DNA of 64,000 nt from Gordonia alkanivorans NBRC 16433 (GTDB lineage Bacteria; Actinomycetota; Actinomycetes; Mycobacteriales; Mycobacteriaceae), in contig NZ_BACI01000026.1 of the NCBI RefSeq assembly GCF_000225505.1, positions 1-64,000 on the forward strand. The letters run 5' to 3'. Each line of letters opens with the position of its first letter. Position 1 is the first letter of the stretch. A program made the position numbers and the translations under genes. The notes beneath the pieces are model-generated. The model was not told the DNA's origin. It saw only the letters and a program-made list of their open reading frames with translations, and ran no database searches. Of the stretch, positions 51,758-60,680 are shown piece after piece.

Positions 51758-52645
51758 GTGGAAACCGTTATCGGACAGCTCTTCACCGGGCTGAGTCTCG
51801 GCTCGATCCTGCTCCTGGCAGCACTCGGTCTGTCCCTGACCTTCGGTCAGATGGGCGTGATCAACATGGCTCACGGGTCGTTCATCATGGCCGGCTCCTA
51901 CACCGCGTACTCGGTGCAGGAATATCTGATCTCGAACGCCGGCGTGTCCCTGATCGTCTCGCTCGTCATCGGCTTCGGAGTCGGTGGCCTCATGGGTGTG
52001 CTGCTCGAGGTCACCCTCATCAAACGCATGTACGACCGTCCGCTCGACACCCTGCTGGTGACCTTCGGCGTCGGCCTGATCCTGCAGCAGCTCGCGCGCG
52101 ACATCTTCGGTGCGCCCGCGGTCCGCGTGACCGCGCCGCCGTGGCTGTCCGGTGGCGTCGACATCCTCGGAGCGGTTGTTCCCAAGACCCGCCTGTTCAT
52201 CATGCTGCTGGCCGTCATCGCGGTGGTGGCGATCGCCGTCACCATGAAGTACACCCCGATGGGGCGTCGTATCCGCGCGGTCGTCCAGCACCGTGATCTG
52301 GCAGAGACCAGCGGGATCTCCAGCCGGACAACCGACATCACCACCTTCTTCATCGGTTCCGGGCTCGCCGGTGTCGCCGGTGTGGCGCTGACCCTCATCG
52401 GTTCCACCAGCTCCAACACCGGTATGACGTATCTGATCGACGCCTTCCTGGTGGTCGTCATCGGCGGTCTGGGCCAGATCAAGGGCGCGGTCATCGCGGC
52501 GGTCGCCCTCGGCATCCTGAACTCGTTCATCGAATACAACACGACCGCATCGGTGGCCAAGGTCGCCGTGTTCGTGATCATCGTGATCTTCCTGCAGATC
52601 CGCCCCCAGGGCCTGTTCACGGTCCAGTCGAGGAGTCTCGTGTGA
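51758..52645 (+). CDS. urtB: Urea ABC transporter permease UrtB
   Basis: A 295-residue membrane permease of the LivH type, with about eight helices: IGQLFTGLSLGSILLLAALG, LTFGQMGVINMAHGSFIMAG, and FIGSGLAGVAGVALTLIG. The motif INMAHGSFIMAGSY and the late VVIGGLGQIKGAVIAAVALG are hallmark UrtB/LivH sequences. It forms the channel with UrtC. The start is GTG 51758 with GGATGG upstream. Its stop overlaps the urtC start (GTGA). Confidence 0.93.
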   Translation: METVIGQLFTGLSLGSILLLAALGLSLTFGQMGVINMAHGSFIMAGSYTAYSVQEYLISNAGVSLIVSLVIGFGVGGLMGVLLEVTLIKRMYDRPLDTLLVTFGVGLILQQLARDIFGAPAVRVTAPPWLSGGVDILGAVVPKTRLFIMLLAVIAVVAIAVTMKYTPMGRRIRAVVQHRDLAETSGISSRTTDITTFFIGSGLAGVAGVALTLIGSTSSNTGMTYLIDAFLVVVIGGLGQIKGAVIAAVALGILNSFIEYNTTASVAKVAVFVIIVIFLQIRPQGLFTVQSRSLV

Positions 52646-53754
52646 AGGACTATTTCAGCGGTCACTGGAAAACCTACGCGGGGTTCGCCGTCGCGGCGGT
52701 GCTCCTGTTCGGCGTCGCACCTTCGGTGCTCTCCGACTTCCGACTCAACCTGCTCGGCAAGTTCCTGTGCTTCGGTATCGTCGCGGTCGGCATCGGTCTG
52801 GCCTGGGGTCGCGGCGGCATGCTGACCCTCGGTCAGGGTGTGTACTTCGGTCTCGGCGCCTACATCATGGCGATGCACCTGAAGATCGCCGACGCCGAGA
52901 TCCGCGGCGACGACGTACCGGACTTCATGCAGATCGCCGGTATCCGCGAACTCCCCGGATACTGGAAGCCGTTCGCCTCACCACTGGTGACGATCCTCGG
53001 AATCCTCGTCGTGCCCACCCTGATCGCGGTCCTGTTGGGCCTGGGTGTGTTCAAGCGGAAGGTCAAGGGAGCCTACTTCGCGATCCTGTCCCAGGCGCTC
53101 GCTGCCGCCTTCGCGATCCTGCTCATCGGACAGCAGAGCACCGGCGGCAGCAATGGCCTCAACCGATTCCGAAGCTTCTTCGGTCTCGCCCTGAACGACC
53201 CGGTGAACCGTCACCTGCTGTTCTACATCGCCTCCGCCGCCCTGCTCGTCGTCGTCGCGATCACCCGGCAGCTGATGTACAGCCGCTACGGAGAACTGCT
53301 CGTCGCCGTGCGCGACCAGGAGGAGCGCGTCCGCTTCCTGGGCTACGACCCGGCCAACGTCAAGGTCGTCGCCTACGCGATCGCCGCCCTGTTCGCAAGC
53401 ATCGCCGGCGCCCTGTTCGTGCCGATCGTGGGCATCATCTCGCCCGCCGACGTCGGCATCGTGCCGTCCATCGCCTTCCTGATCGGCGTCGCGATCGGCG
53501 GCCGCACAACACTTCTCGGACCGGTTCTCGGCGCCATCGCGGTGGCCTGGGCGCAGACCAGCCTGTCGGAGAACTTCCCGTCCGGATGGACCTACGCGCA
53601 GGGCATCCTGTTCATCGTCGTCGTCGGCTTCTTCCCGGCCGGACTCGCCGGGATCGGCGCCGCGCTCAAGTGGCGCCGGAAGAAGTCGGCCGATCCGTCG
53701 CCCACCGGTGACATCGACGAACACACCGACAGCAAGGTAGGAGCCTCGTCATGA
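52642..53754 (+). CDS. urtC: Urea ABC transporter permease UrtC
   Basis: A 370-residue LivM-type permease. Helices include FAVAAVLLFGVAPSVLSDF and FLCFGIVAVGIGLAWGRGGM, followed by LTLGQGVYFGLGAYIMAMHL, the UrtC signature; AAYAIAALFASIAGALFVP-type sequence and IAFLIGVAIGGRTTLLGPVL follow. It pairs with UrtB. The start GTG 52642 overlaps the urtB stop by four bases and its stop overlaps the urtD ATG by four bases. Confidence 0.93.
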   Translation: MKDYFSGHWKTYAGFAVAAVLLFGVAPSVLSDFRLNLLGKFLCFGIVAVGIGLAWGRGGMLTLGQGVYFGLGAYIMAMHLKIADAEIRGDDVPDFMQIAGIRELPGYWKPFASPLVTILGILVVPTLIAVLLGLGVFKRKVKGAYFAILSQALAAAFAILLIGQQSTGGSNGLNRFRSFFGLALNDPVNRHLLFYIASAALLVVVAITRQLMYSRYGELLVAVRDQEERVRFLGYDPANVKVVAYAIAALFASIAGALFVPIVGIISPADVGIVPSIAFLIGVAIGGRTTLLGPVLGAIAVAWAQTSLSENFPSGWTYAQGILFIVVVGFFPAGLAGIGAALKWRRKKSADPSPTGDIDEHTDSKVGASS

Positions 53755-54632
53755 GCGGATCCGACACGGTGGGCACGGTCGAACCGGTCGCCGGTGGCAA
53801 CGCCGGGATGGACAGCGACTACCTCCAGGTGCGCGGACTGTCCGTCGAGTTCGACGGATTCAAGGCCGTCACCGACGTGGATCTCACACTGCTGCAGGGT
53901 GATCTGCGGTTCCTGATCGGTCCGAACGGCGCCGGGAAGACCACCATCATCGACGCGATCACCGGTCTGGTGAAGGCCACCGGGTCGATCCAGAAGTCGG
54001 GTGTGGAACTCGTCGGCAAGAAGGTGCACCAGATCGCGCGCCTCGGTGTCGGCCGAACCTTCCAGACCGCCAGCGTCTTCGAGGAACTGAGCGTGCTGCA
54101 GAACCTCGACATCGCTGCCGGCGCGGGCCGATCGGTGTGGACCATGCTGCGCCGTAGACCCACCGAGATCCCCGAGCCGATCGCCGAGGCCCTCGAGACC
54201 ATCGGCCTGCAGGACCTGCGTGACACCCCGGCCGGCGTCCTCGCGCACGGTCAGAAGCAGTGGCTGGAGATCGGCATGCTGCTGGTGCAGAACGCCTCGG
54301 TGTTGCTGCTCGACGAACCGGTCGCCGGTATGAGCCACGAGGAACGAGAGGAGACCGGAAACCTGTTGCGCCGGATCGGCGGTGAGCGGACCGTGGTCGT
54401 CGTCGAACACGACATGGACTTCATGCGGGCGTTCGCAACGTCGGTGACGGTCCTCGCCCGCGGTCAGGTGCTGGCCGAGGGCAGCGTCGCCGAGGTGCAG
54501 GCCAATCCGAAGGTCCAGGAGGTGTACCTCGGAACCGCCGCCGGCGGTGAGGAACTCGAGGAGATCGCCGCCGGATCCGACGGACCCGAGGCCGGGGACG
54601 TCCCCGCCGTGTCGACCGAGAAGAAGGGCTGA
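53751..54632 (+). CDS. urtD: Urea ABC transporter ATP-binding protein UrtD
   Basis: A 293-residue ATPase of the LivG type. Walker A is GPNGAGKTT, Walker B VLLLDEPVAGMS. The signature region lacks a clear LSGGQ: it reads LAHGQKQWLEIGMLL, as is usual for UrtD/LivG proteins. A 25-residue N-terminal extension and a 30-residue acidic C-terminal tail (GEELEEIAAGSDGPEAGD) are longer than in many homologues. It powers urea import with UrtE. Confidence 0.93.
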   Translation: MSGSDTVGTVEPVAGGNAGMDSDYLQVRGLSVEFDGFKAVTDVDLTLLQGDLRFLIGPNGAGKTTIIDAITGLVKATGSIQKSGVELVGKKVHQIARLGVGRTFQTASVFEELSVLQNLDIAAGAGRSVWTMLRRRPTEIPEPIAEALETIGLQDLRDTPAGVLAHGQKQWLEIGMLLVQNASVLLLDEPVAGMSHEEREETGNLLRRIGGERTVVVVEHDMDFMRAFATSVTVLARGQVLAEGSVAEVQANPKVQEVYLGTAAGGEELEEIAAGSDGPEAGDVPAVSTEKKG

Positions 54633-54637
54633 GCCGG

Positions 54638-55330
54638 ATGCTGAAACTCTCCGGGGTGCACGCCGGATACGGCCGCACCGAGGTCATCCACGACGTCGAC
54701 ATCGAGGTCCCGTCCGACGGCGTGGTCGCCGTGCTGGGGCACAACGGCGCCGGGAAGACGACGCTGCTCCGGGCCGCCGTCGGACTGGTGAAGACCACCA
54801 AGGGCTCCATCACGTTCGACGGCGTCGACATCACCAAGGCCCGTCCGAGCGCGCGGGTCAAGCACGGCATCGCCTATGTCCCGCAGGGGCAGCAGAGCTT
54901 CGGCCACCTCACCACCGCGGAGAACCTGCAGGTGGTGGCCGACGGCCGCAAGCGCGGCAAGGAACTCATCGCCGAGATGCTGGACATGTTCCCGGCGCTG
55001 GAGGAACTGCTCGGGCGGCGCGCGGGCCTGCTGTCGGGTGGTCAGCGTCAGCAGCTCGCGATCGCGCGGGCCCTCATCACCGAGCCGCGGATGCTCATTC
55101 TCGACGAACCGACCGAGGGCATCCAACCGTCGGTGGTCGCCGAGATCGAGCAGACCATCACCACCCTCACCCGGCGGGGCGGACTCGGCGTTCTCCTCGT
55201 CGAACAGCACATCGGATTCGCTCTCGAAGCGGCACAACAGTATTACGTCCTCGAGAGTGGCCGGGTCACCTCGTCGGGCGAGGGCGGTACGGCTGCCGAG
55301 GCCACCGTTCGCGAGGCCATGACCATCTGA
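54638..55330 (+). CDS. urtE: Urea ABC transporter ATP-binding protein UrtE
   Basis: A 230-residue ATPase of the LivF type: Walker A GHNGAGKTT, signature LLSGGQRQQLAIARAL, Walker B MLILDEPTEGIQPSVV. FVxQGQQSF-like (YVPQGQQSFGHLTTAENL) is the Q-loop typical of UrtE. It is the last gene of the urt operon, five bases after urtD. No urease gene follows; a convergent unrelated gene ends one base away. Confidence 0.93.
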   Translation: MLKLSGVHAGYGRTEVIHDVDIEVPSDGVVAVLGHNGAGKTTLLRAAVGLVKTTKGSITFDGVDITKARPSARVKHGIAYVPQGQQSFGHLTTAENLQVVADGRKRGKELIAEMLDMFPALEELLGRRAGLLSGGQRQQLAIARALITEPRMLILDEPTEGIQPSVVAEIEQTITTLTRRGGLGVLLVEQHIGFALEAAQQYYVLESGRVTSSGEGGTAAEATVREAMTI

Positions 55331-55331
55331 C

Positions 55332-56075
55332 CTACCGGAGATGGACCGCGATCTCCGGTCCGAGGGTGTGCGGGGCGTGGAGGGGGAGGCGGTCGCCGCT
55401 CCAGAACCGGCCGGGGTCGAACCAGTTGGAGTCCTTGGTGGTGTCGAGGATGCTCATGTCGCGGTAGGTGATCGCGACCACTTCGGCGCAGTACGCCGCC
55501 TCGAGGCTCACCGGATTCGACGGCGAGACCTCGTGCTGCCGTTGCTCACGACGCTCCCGGACCTTGCGGTCGAGGTAGGGGATACCGCGAACAAGATCGG
55601 CCGAGTTGGGTACGCGACCACGGAACCATCGACCGGCCAGGCGTGCGGTGGTCGGGAACGGGGTGCCGTCGAGGCGTGCGATCACCTTGAGCAGCTCGTC
55701 CTCCTGCGCCCGGCTGACCTCCGGACTGAGCTGACGAATCCAGCACGCCTGCTCATAACGGACCATCCACTGCTCGACGGCCTCACGCGCATCGTGCAGT
55801 TGGACCCCGCGGTGATTCGACCCGGTCCAGACGTCGGTCAGTTTGTCGCCGAGCTCGGCATGCCACAGCAGCGGCGGCAGATCGTCGATGCACACCGCCA
55901 TGGCCACATGGTTGACCGGCGCATTGGTGAGGGTGCGGATGGCGCGGTCGGGGCCGGAATGTCCGCGGAACAGCCAGATGTCGCCGGTGCGGGTGGCCTC
56001 GAGCGCGGTGGTCAGTGAGACACCGCCGGATTCTCCGGCGAGGTCGGCGCGCCGCGGTCTTCTGCTGGTGGGCAT
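55332..56075 (-). CDS. Putative permuted-papain-fold (YiiX/NlpC-like) protein
   Basis: A 247-residue soluble protein without signal peptide. TGDIWLFRGHSGPDRAIRTL and NHVAMAVCIDDLPPLLWHAE, then SLEAAYCAEVVAITYRDMSI near the end, are compatible with the YiiX/YaeF permuted NlpC/P60 fold, in which the His (NHVAM) comes before the Cys (YCAEV). Such proteins may act on amides or lipids. This assignment rests on motif spacing seen by eye, so it is tentative. It is convergent with urtE, one base apart. Confidence 0.55.
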   Translation of the reverse strand: MPTSRRPRRADLAGESGGVSLTTALEATRTGDIWLFRGHSGPDRAIRTLTNAPVNHVAMAVCIDDLPPLLWHAELGDKLTDVWTGSNHRGVQLHDAREAVEQWMVRYEQACWIRQLSPEVSRAQEDELLKVIARLDGTPFPTTARLAGRWFRGRVPNSADLVRGIPYLDRKVRERREQRQHEVSPSNPVSLEAAYCAEVVAITYRDMSILDTTKDSNWFDPGRFWSGDRLPLHAPHTLGPEIAVHLR

Positions 56076-56128
56076 CCCCGAAGACTAGAGCGTGTGCGGG
56101 AAGACGGCCATCGGCGGCGGAGGCGACT

Positions 56129-56134
56129 TATCCT
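56129..56134 (+). promoter_or_regulatory. Candidate -10 box (TATCCT) of a leaderless transcript
   Basis: TATCCT ends 6 nt before ATG 56141; no ribosome site is present. Confidence 0.45.
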
Positions 56135-56140
56135 GCCCCC

Positions 56141-56320
56141 ATGAGGAATCTGTGGAAGTGGCTGGGCCTCGCCGGTGCTGTCGGTGTGACGACCGGCGGT
56201 GTGCTGATCGCACGGGACCAGCGCCAGCGCAACGCATACTCGGCCGACGATGTCCGCGAGCGGCTGCACCAGCGTCTGGCGGAGGCCGATGCTGCTGGTG
56301 GCGAAGACGAACGAACCTGA
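56141..56320 (+). CDS. Small single-helix membrane protein
   Basis: A 59-residue protein: MRNLWKWLGLAGAVGVTTGG begins a single hydrophobic segment (about 6-24), followed by a basic RDQRQRNAY and an amphipathic helix (ADDVRERLHQRLAEADAA). The N-terminal Arg and Lys next to the helix suggest inner-membrane insertion. I do not know the family. It is 67 nt upstream of the next small gene on the same strand. Confidence 0.6.
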   Translation: MRNLWKWLGLAGAVGVTTGGVLIARDQRQRNAYSADDVRERLHQRLAEADAAGGEDERT

Positions 56321-56387
56321 GGACACTGGTTGGCACGGTCGGCCCCCACGGCCGGCCGGGCAAGCCGAACCACAGATAGGGAACACC

Positions 56388-56810
56388 ATGACCGACAACA
56401 GCGGATTCGGCGGAGGACCGTTCAACTTCGGCCCCGAGGACTTCGACCGCTTCGCACGCGAGGCGGGCGAGGGGCTGCGCGACGTGTTCGGCAAGCTCTT
56501 CGAGGGTCAGGCAGCGCCGGGAGCATTCTCCATGTTCTTCGATGAGGCGGCCCGGGGTCGCACTCGGACGCAGCCGCGGCCGGAGACGGCCGGTGAGACC
56601 GGGTCGGGTGTCTGGGCCGTGTTCGTCGTCGACGAGGACGGCGGCGCCCGTGTCGAGCAGGTGTATGCCACCGAACTAGACGCGCTTCGCGCCAACAAGA
56701 ACAACACCGACCCGCGTCGCAAGGTGCGGTTCCTGCCGTACGGCATCGCGGTCAGTGCTCTCGACGAGGCGCTCGACGGGGAGCCGGGCGAGGACGAGAA
56801 GTCGGACTGA
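56388..56810 (+). CDS. Small acidic actinobacterial protein, function unknown
   Basis: A 140-residue soluble, acidic protein. The N-terminal third is Gly/Phe-rich (GFGGGPFNFGPEDFDRFARE), followed by a helix (AGEGLRDVFGKLFE), and the C-terminal part is a compact alpha-beta segment (VWAVFVVDEDGGARVEQVYA, TELDALRANKNNTDPRRKVR, FLPYGIAVSALDEALDG). ATAGGGAACACC precedes the ATG. Similar proteins occur in Gordonia-type actinobacteria but I cannot assign a role. A strong hairpin lies downstream. Confidence 0.6.
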   Translation: MTDNSGFGGGPFNFGPEDFDRFAREAGEGLRDVFGKLFEGQAAPGAFSMFFDEAARGRTRTQPRPETAGETGSGVWAVFVVDEDGGARVEQVYATELDALRANKNNTDPRRKVRFLPYGIAVSALDEALDGEPGEDEKSD

Positions 56811-56828
56811 GAGGCTTCTCGGAGACGA

Positions 56829-56866
56829 ATGAGGCCGGTGAGTCCGAGTGGACTCACCGGCCTCAT
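56829..56866. terminator. 17-bp perfect-stem hairpin, bidirectional terminator
   Basis: Arms 56829-56845 (starts ATGAGGCCGG) and 56850-56866 (ends CCGGCCTCAT) match perfectly around GAGT. It lies between two convergent genes, the small acidic protein and rpf, and should stop transcription from both sides. Confidence 0.8.
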
Positions 56867-56932
56867 GCCGTACGAAGCACGGCTCGTGCTTCTGGTGATG
56901 CAGTCACGGCACCTCAGGCGCCGGCGCTGCTA

Positions 56933-57428
<496 letters not shown>

Positions 57429-57541
57429 GCGCATCGCGGCATTCCGCGAGCGGACGCGAACCCGAGTGTTCGGACGTGTTCGATGACGAAGGTCACACCC
57501 TGGTAGTGGTGTGGACCACTTGCTTGCGAGGTCTCGCGAGA

Positions 57542-58852
57542 CTATCGGCGCCGTCGGACGGCAATGCGTCCGCCGCGTGCGGGCGCATAGGCGACGCCCC
57601 GGGAGAACCACCGCTCGGCACGGGCGTCGGTGGGAAGCAGTTCGAAGTCGCTCAGGATCGTCCGGAGCGTCACGTCCATCTCCATCGTCGCGAAAGCGGC
57701 ACCGATGCAGCGTCGGGTGCCGCCGCCGAACGGCAACCACGCCGGTGACGGCGCGGTGCCCAGGAAGCGGGTCGGATCGAACCGCTCGGGATCGGTGAAC
57801 TCGCGGCTGTCGTCGTGGAGCAGAGCGATGGAGACCATGACGTTGTATCCGCGAGGTATGCGCCATTCGCCGAGTTCGAGTTGGTCGGCGACGACGTAGC
57901 GGGCGGCGAAGTCGATGACCGGGCGGCTGCGCTGCGTCTCGAGGATGGTCGCGTGCCGGTACTCGGTGCCGCCTTCATCGACCTCGGCGACAAGTCGTCC
58001 CAGGACTTCAGGGTGGCGACGCAGGCGCTCGAACGCCCAGGCGAGCGTCGTTCCGGTCGTCTCGTGTCCGGCGGCGAGCATGGTCATCAGCTCGTCGCCG
58101 ATCTCGTCGTCGCCCATCGACGCGCCGTCGTCGTAGCGGCTGCGCAGCATCAGGGCGAGGATGTCGTCGCGTTCCTCGAGTCGGGGGTCGTTGCGTGACC
58201 TGGTGATCAGGTCGCCGAGGAGTGCCTTGCCTTCCGCGCGCATGCGCTCGTACCGATGGTTGGGGTCGACAGCGCGCAGCACGCGGGGCAGGTTGGGGAC
58301 GGTTGCGGCGCGGGAACCGACGGTGACCATCGGCGGGATGATGCGCCGCAAGTTCTCCAGGTCCTCGCCGACGGCGCCGAACACCGCGCGGAGGATCACG
58401 TTGAGGGTGATCCGCATCATCGGTTCCATCGAGGCGAACTCGGTCTCGACCGGCCACGTGGAGGTCTCGGCCCGGACCTCCTCCTCCACGATCTGTTCAT
58501 ACGTCTTCATCCGCTTGCCGTGCAGCGGCGGGGTCAGCAGCTTGCGGCGTGCCCGGTGCTCCCGTCCCTCGAGGGAGAAGATCGACCCGGCTCCGAGGAT
58601 GCGGCCCAGGTTGGGTTGGATGTTGATGACCTTGTCGCCGGCGGTGAACAGCTCGCGGGCGAGTGAGGCGTCGGAGATCACCACGGCCCGCCCGAAGACC
58701 GGGAGGTGCACGGTGAAGGCTGTGCCGTGCCGAGCGTGGAGGTGGCCGAAGAACAGTCGTCTAGAGGTAATCGCCGCCAGTCCCTGCATCGCCGAGGGGA
58801 CGCGCGTGGCGGGCGGCAGATGCGGGTCACTGCGCAGGACGGATGTACTCAT
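57542..58852 (-). CDS. Cytochrome P450
   Basis: A 436-residue soluble P450. The I-helix motif is AAGHETTGTTLAWAFE, the K-helix ExxR is ETQRSRP, the PERF-like segment is FTDPERFDPTRFLG, and the heme loop is PFGGGTRRCIGAAFA with the ligand Cys382. The layout is like mycobacterial CYP135/CYP138/CYP139 rather than the short bacterial CYP105 type. It needs a ferredoxin and reductase not encoded here. ATG 58852 was chosen. It is divergent from a TetR gene, with two tandem operator-like repeats between them; the rpf gene follows 274 nt downstream. Confidence 0.92.
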   Translation of the reverse strand: MSTSVLRSDPHLPPATRVPSAMQGLAAITSRRLFFGHLHARHGTAFTVHLPVFGRAVVISDASLARELFTAGDKVINIQPNLGRILGAGSIFSLEGREHRARRKLLTPPLHGKRMKTYEQIVEEEVRAETSTWPVETEFASMEPMMRITLNVILRAVFGAVGEDLENLRRIIPPMVTVGSRAATVPNLPRVLRAVDPNHRYERMRAEGKALLGDLITRSRNDPRLEERDDILALMLRSRYDDGASMGDDEIGDELMTMLAAGHETTGTTLAWAFERLRRHPEVLGRLVAEVDEGGTEYRHATILETQRSRPVIDFAARYVVADQLELGEWRIPRGYNVMVSIALLHDDSREFTDPERFDPTRFLGTAPSPAWLPFGGGTRRCIGAAFATMEMDVTLRTILSDFELLPTDARAERWFSRGVAYAPARGGRIAVRRRR

Positions 58853-58874
58853 CGGCTCGAGGCCTCCCAGGTCT

Positions 58875-58912
58875 GGTACGTCGGCGTACCGGCGACGGTA
58901 CGCGTGGGTACC
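58875..58912. promoter_or_regulatory. Two tandem GGTAC-N6-GTACC repeats, probable TetR operators
   Basis: GGTAC-GTCGGC-GTACC (58875-58890) and GGTAC-GCGTGG-GTACC (58897-58912) have identical arms and spacing and start 22 bp apart, about two helical turns, so dimers would bind on one face. They lie in the 89-bp P450/TetR divergent promoter. Confidence 0.75.
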
Positions 58913-58929
58913 GGGGAGGGCAAGAGGCA

Positions 58930-58935
58930 TATGCT
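58930..58935 (+). promoter_or_regulatory. Candidate -10 box (TATGCT) of a leaderless TetR transcript
   Basis: TATGCT ends 6 nt before GTG 58942. No ribosome site lies between. Confidence 0.5.
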
Positions 58936-58941
58936 CGCTGC

Positions 58942-59535
58942 GTGGAACTGTGGCCGAACGGTGCGACGTCGACGAGGGAGCGCCTCCTCGCGGCGATGCT
59001 CGAGTGTGTCACCGAATCCGGTTACCGCGAGACCACCATCGCCGACGTGGTGCGCGTGGCCCAGACGTCGCGACGCACCTTTTATCAGGAGTTCACCGAC
59101 AAGCAGGACTGCTTCTTCGAGCTGCTACGCGAGACCAACCGGTTCATGATCGCCCGGATCGCGGCGGGCGTGGACCCCGAGGGGAGCCCGGAAGAGCAAG
59201 TGCGACAAGCGGTCACGGCCTACGCCACCACCAGCGACCGATACCCGGGACTCATGCTCTCGTGGATTCGCGAACTACCCGCGCTCGGCGGGGCCGCCGC
59301 ACAGGTGAAGAACGAGGCGATGGATGACTGGGTCGACCTCTTCGTCGGACTCACCTCCACGCCCACGCTGGCCGCGGCCGGGGTGAAGCCGATCAGCCGG
59401 CAGCGCGCGGTGTTCCTGTGGGGCGGGGTGCGCGAACTGACGGCGAGTGCCGTCGAATCCGGATCACCGCTGAGCGACATCATCGAACCGGCAACGGCCG
59501 CTTGTTTCGCGCTCATGGGGCCCGCCCCGAGCTGA
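58942..59535 (+). CDS. TetR/AcrR-family transcriptional regulator
   Basis: A 197-residue repressor. TRERLLAAMLECVTESGYRE and TTIADVVRVAQTSRRTFYQE are the helix-turn-helix; FTDKQDCFFELLRET follows. The C-terminal domain (DRYPGLMLSWIRELPALGG) is of the AcrR type. The frame stays open upstream but GTG 58942 fits both the domain start and a leaderless promoter. It probably represses itself and the P450 gene. Confidence 0.85.
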   Translation: MELWPNGATSTRERLLAAMLECVTESGYRETTIADVVRVAQTSRRTFYQEFTDKQDCFFELLRETNRFMIARIAAGVDPEGSPEEQVRQAVTAYATTSDRYPGLMLSWIRELPALGGAAAQVKNEAMDDWVDLFVGLTSTPTLAAAGVKPISRQRAVFLWGGVRELTASAVESGSPLSDIIEPATAACFALMGPAPS

Positions 59536-59538
59536 CGA

Positions 59539-60624
59539 TCAGCGCCAGGCACCCCGCAGATACTGCGGCGGGTAGGGCGCTTCGTCGCGGGAGAGGCCGA
59601 GTTCGTGTGCGGCGCGCTGCGGCCAGGACGGTTCGCGCAGGGCGACGCGTCCGAAGAGGACGGCTGTGATGTCGGCGTCGCCGGCGACTTTCTCGGCCTG
59701 ATCGGGCTCGACGATCAATCCGACCGCCGCGGTCGGGACTCCGGAGTCCCGGTGGATGGAGCGGGCCAGGTCGACCTGGTAGCCGGGGCCGACCGGGATG
59801 TCGGCGAGCACATTGCCGCCCGAGGAGACGTCGATGAGGTCGACGCCGCGTGCGCCGAGGATCTCGGCGAGCCGGGAGGACTCGGCGACGCCCCAGCCAC
59901 CGTCGCGCCACTCCGTACCGGAGAGACGGATGAACAGCGGCTTCGACTCGGGCCATACGGCCCGCACGGCCTCGACGACCTCGAGCACGATGCGGGTGCG
60001 GCCGGCGAAGTCGCCGCCGTAGGCGTCTGTGCGGGTGTTGGAGAACGGCGACAGGAACTGGTGCAGCAGATATCCGTGCGCTGCGTGGATCTCGACCACG
60101 TCGAACCCTGCCTCGTCGGCGCGACGAGCCGCCTGGGCGAAGGCGTCGACGACCTCGGCGATCTGCTCGGTGGAGAGGGCGACCGGATCGGCGTATCCCT
60201 CGAACGGCACGTCGGACGGGCCGACGGTCGTCCAGCCCCCGTCGTCGAGGGGGATGCTTCCGGACCGTTCGTCGAACGGCGAGTACGTCGACGCCTTGCG
60301 GCCCGCGTGGGCGATCTGGGTGCCGATGGTTGCGCCCTGTGAGTGCACGAAGTCGACGGTCCGCTTCCAGGCCTGCGCCTGGTCGTCGTTCCACAGTCCG
60401 GCGTCTTCGGGGCTGATCCGACCTTCAGGGACGACCGCGACGGCTTCGGTGAGGATCAGCCCGAAACCGCCGGCGGCGCGGGCGCCGAGGTGGGCGAGAT
60501 GCCAATCGGTCGGGATTCCGTCGCCGGCGAAGCAGCTGTACTGGCACATCGGCGCGAGCCAGATCCGGTTGGGGATCTCGACATCGCGGAGCGTGATCGG
60601 TTCGAAGAGTGCGGTACTGGTCAC
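59539..60624 (-). CDS. Old Yellow Enzyme-family NADH:flavin oxidoreductase (YqjM-like)
   Basis: A 361-residue FMN ene-reductase. LFEPITLRDVEIPNRIWLAP, MCQYSCFAGDGIPTDWHLAH, IHAAHGYLLHQFLSPFSNTR and VAEVVD-type helix positions match YqjM-like OYEs; IAHAGRK carries the substrate-binding His region and RTDAYGGDFAGR the conserved YGG. The Cys of MCQYSC is the redox-sensitive FMN-site Cys of this class. It reduces activated C=C bonds using NADPH. GTG 60624 was chosen; a TTG four codons upstream is also in frame. The stop lies 3 nt from the TetR stop. Confidence 0.92.
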   Translation of the reverse strand: MTSTALFEPITLRDVEIPNRIWLAPMCQYSCFAGDGIPTDWHLAHLGARAAGGFGLILTEAVAVVPEGRISPEDAGLWNDDQAQAWKRTVDFVHSQGATIGTQIAHAGRKASTYSPFDERSGSIPLDDGGWTTVGPSDVPFEGYADPVALSTEQIAEVVDAFAQAARRADEAGFDVVEIHAAHGYLLHQFLSPFSNTRTDAYGGDFAGRTRIVLEVVEAVRAVWPESKPLFIRLSGTEWRDGGWGVAESSRLAEILGARGVDLIDVSSGGNVLADIPVGPGYQVDLARSIHRDSGVPTAAVGLIVEPDQAEKVAGDADITAVLFGRVALREPSWPQRAAHELGLSRDEAPYPPQYLRGAWR

Positions 60625-60667
60625 GATTAGGGTCAACCGCCTCGACTCCAGGCTATTCCCCGGGCGG

Positions 60668-60673
60668 TAGGTT
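60668..60673 (+). promoter_or_regulatory. Candidate -10 box (TAGGTT) of a leaderless transcript
   Basis: TAGGTT ends 7 nt before ATG 60681. No ribosome site is visible. Confidence 0.45.
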
Positions 60674-60680
60674 GAATTCC

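Noticed and set aside
50576-52291. A 571-codon frame antisense to urtA and urtB
   Set aside because: Same shadow pattern, opposite to two firmly identified genes.
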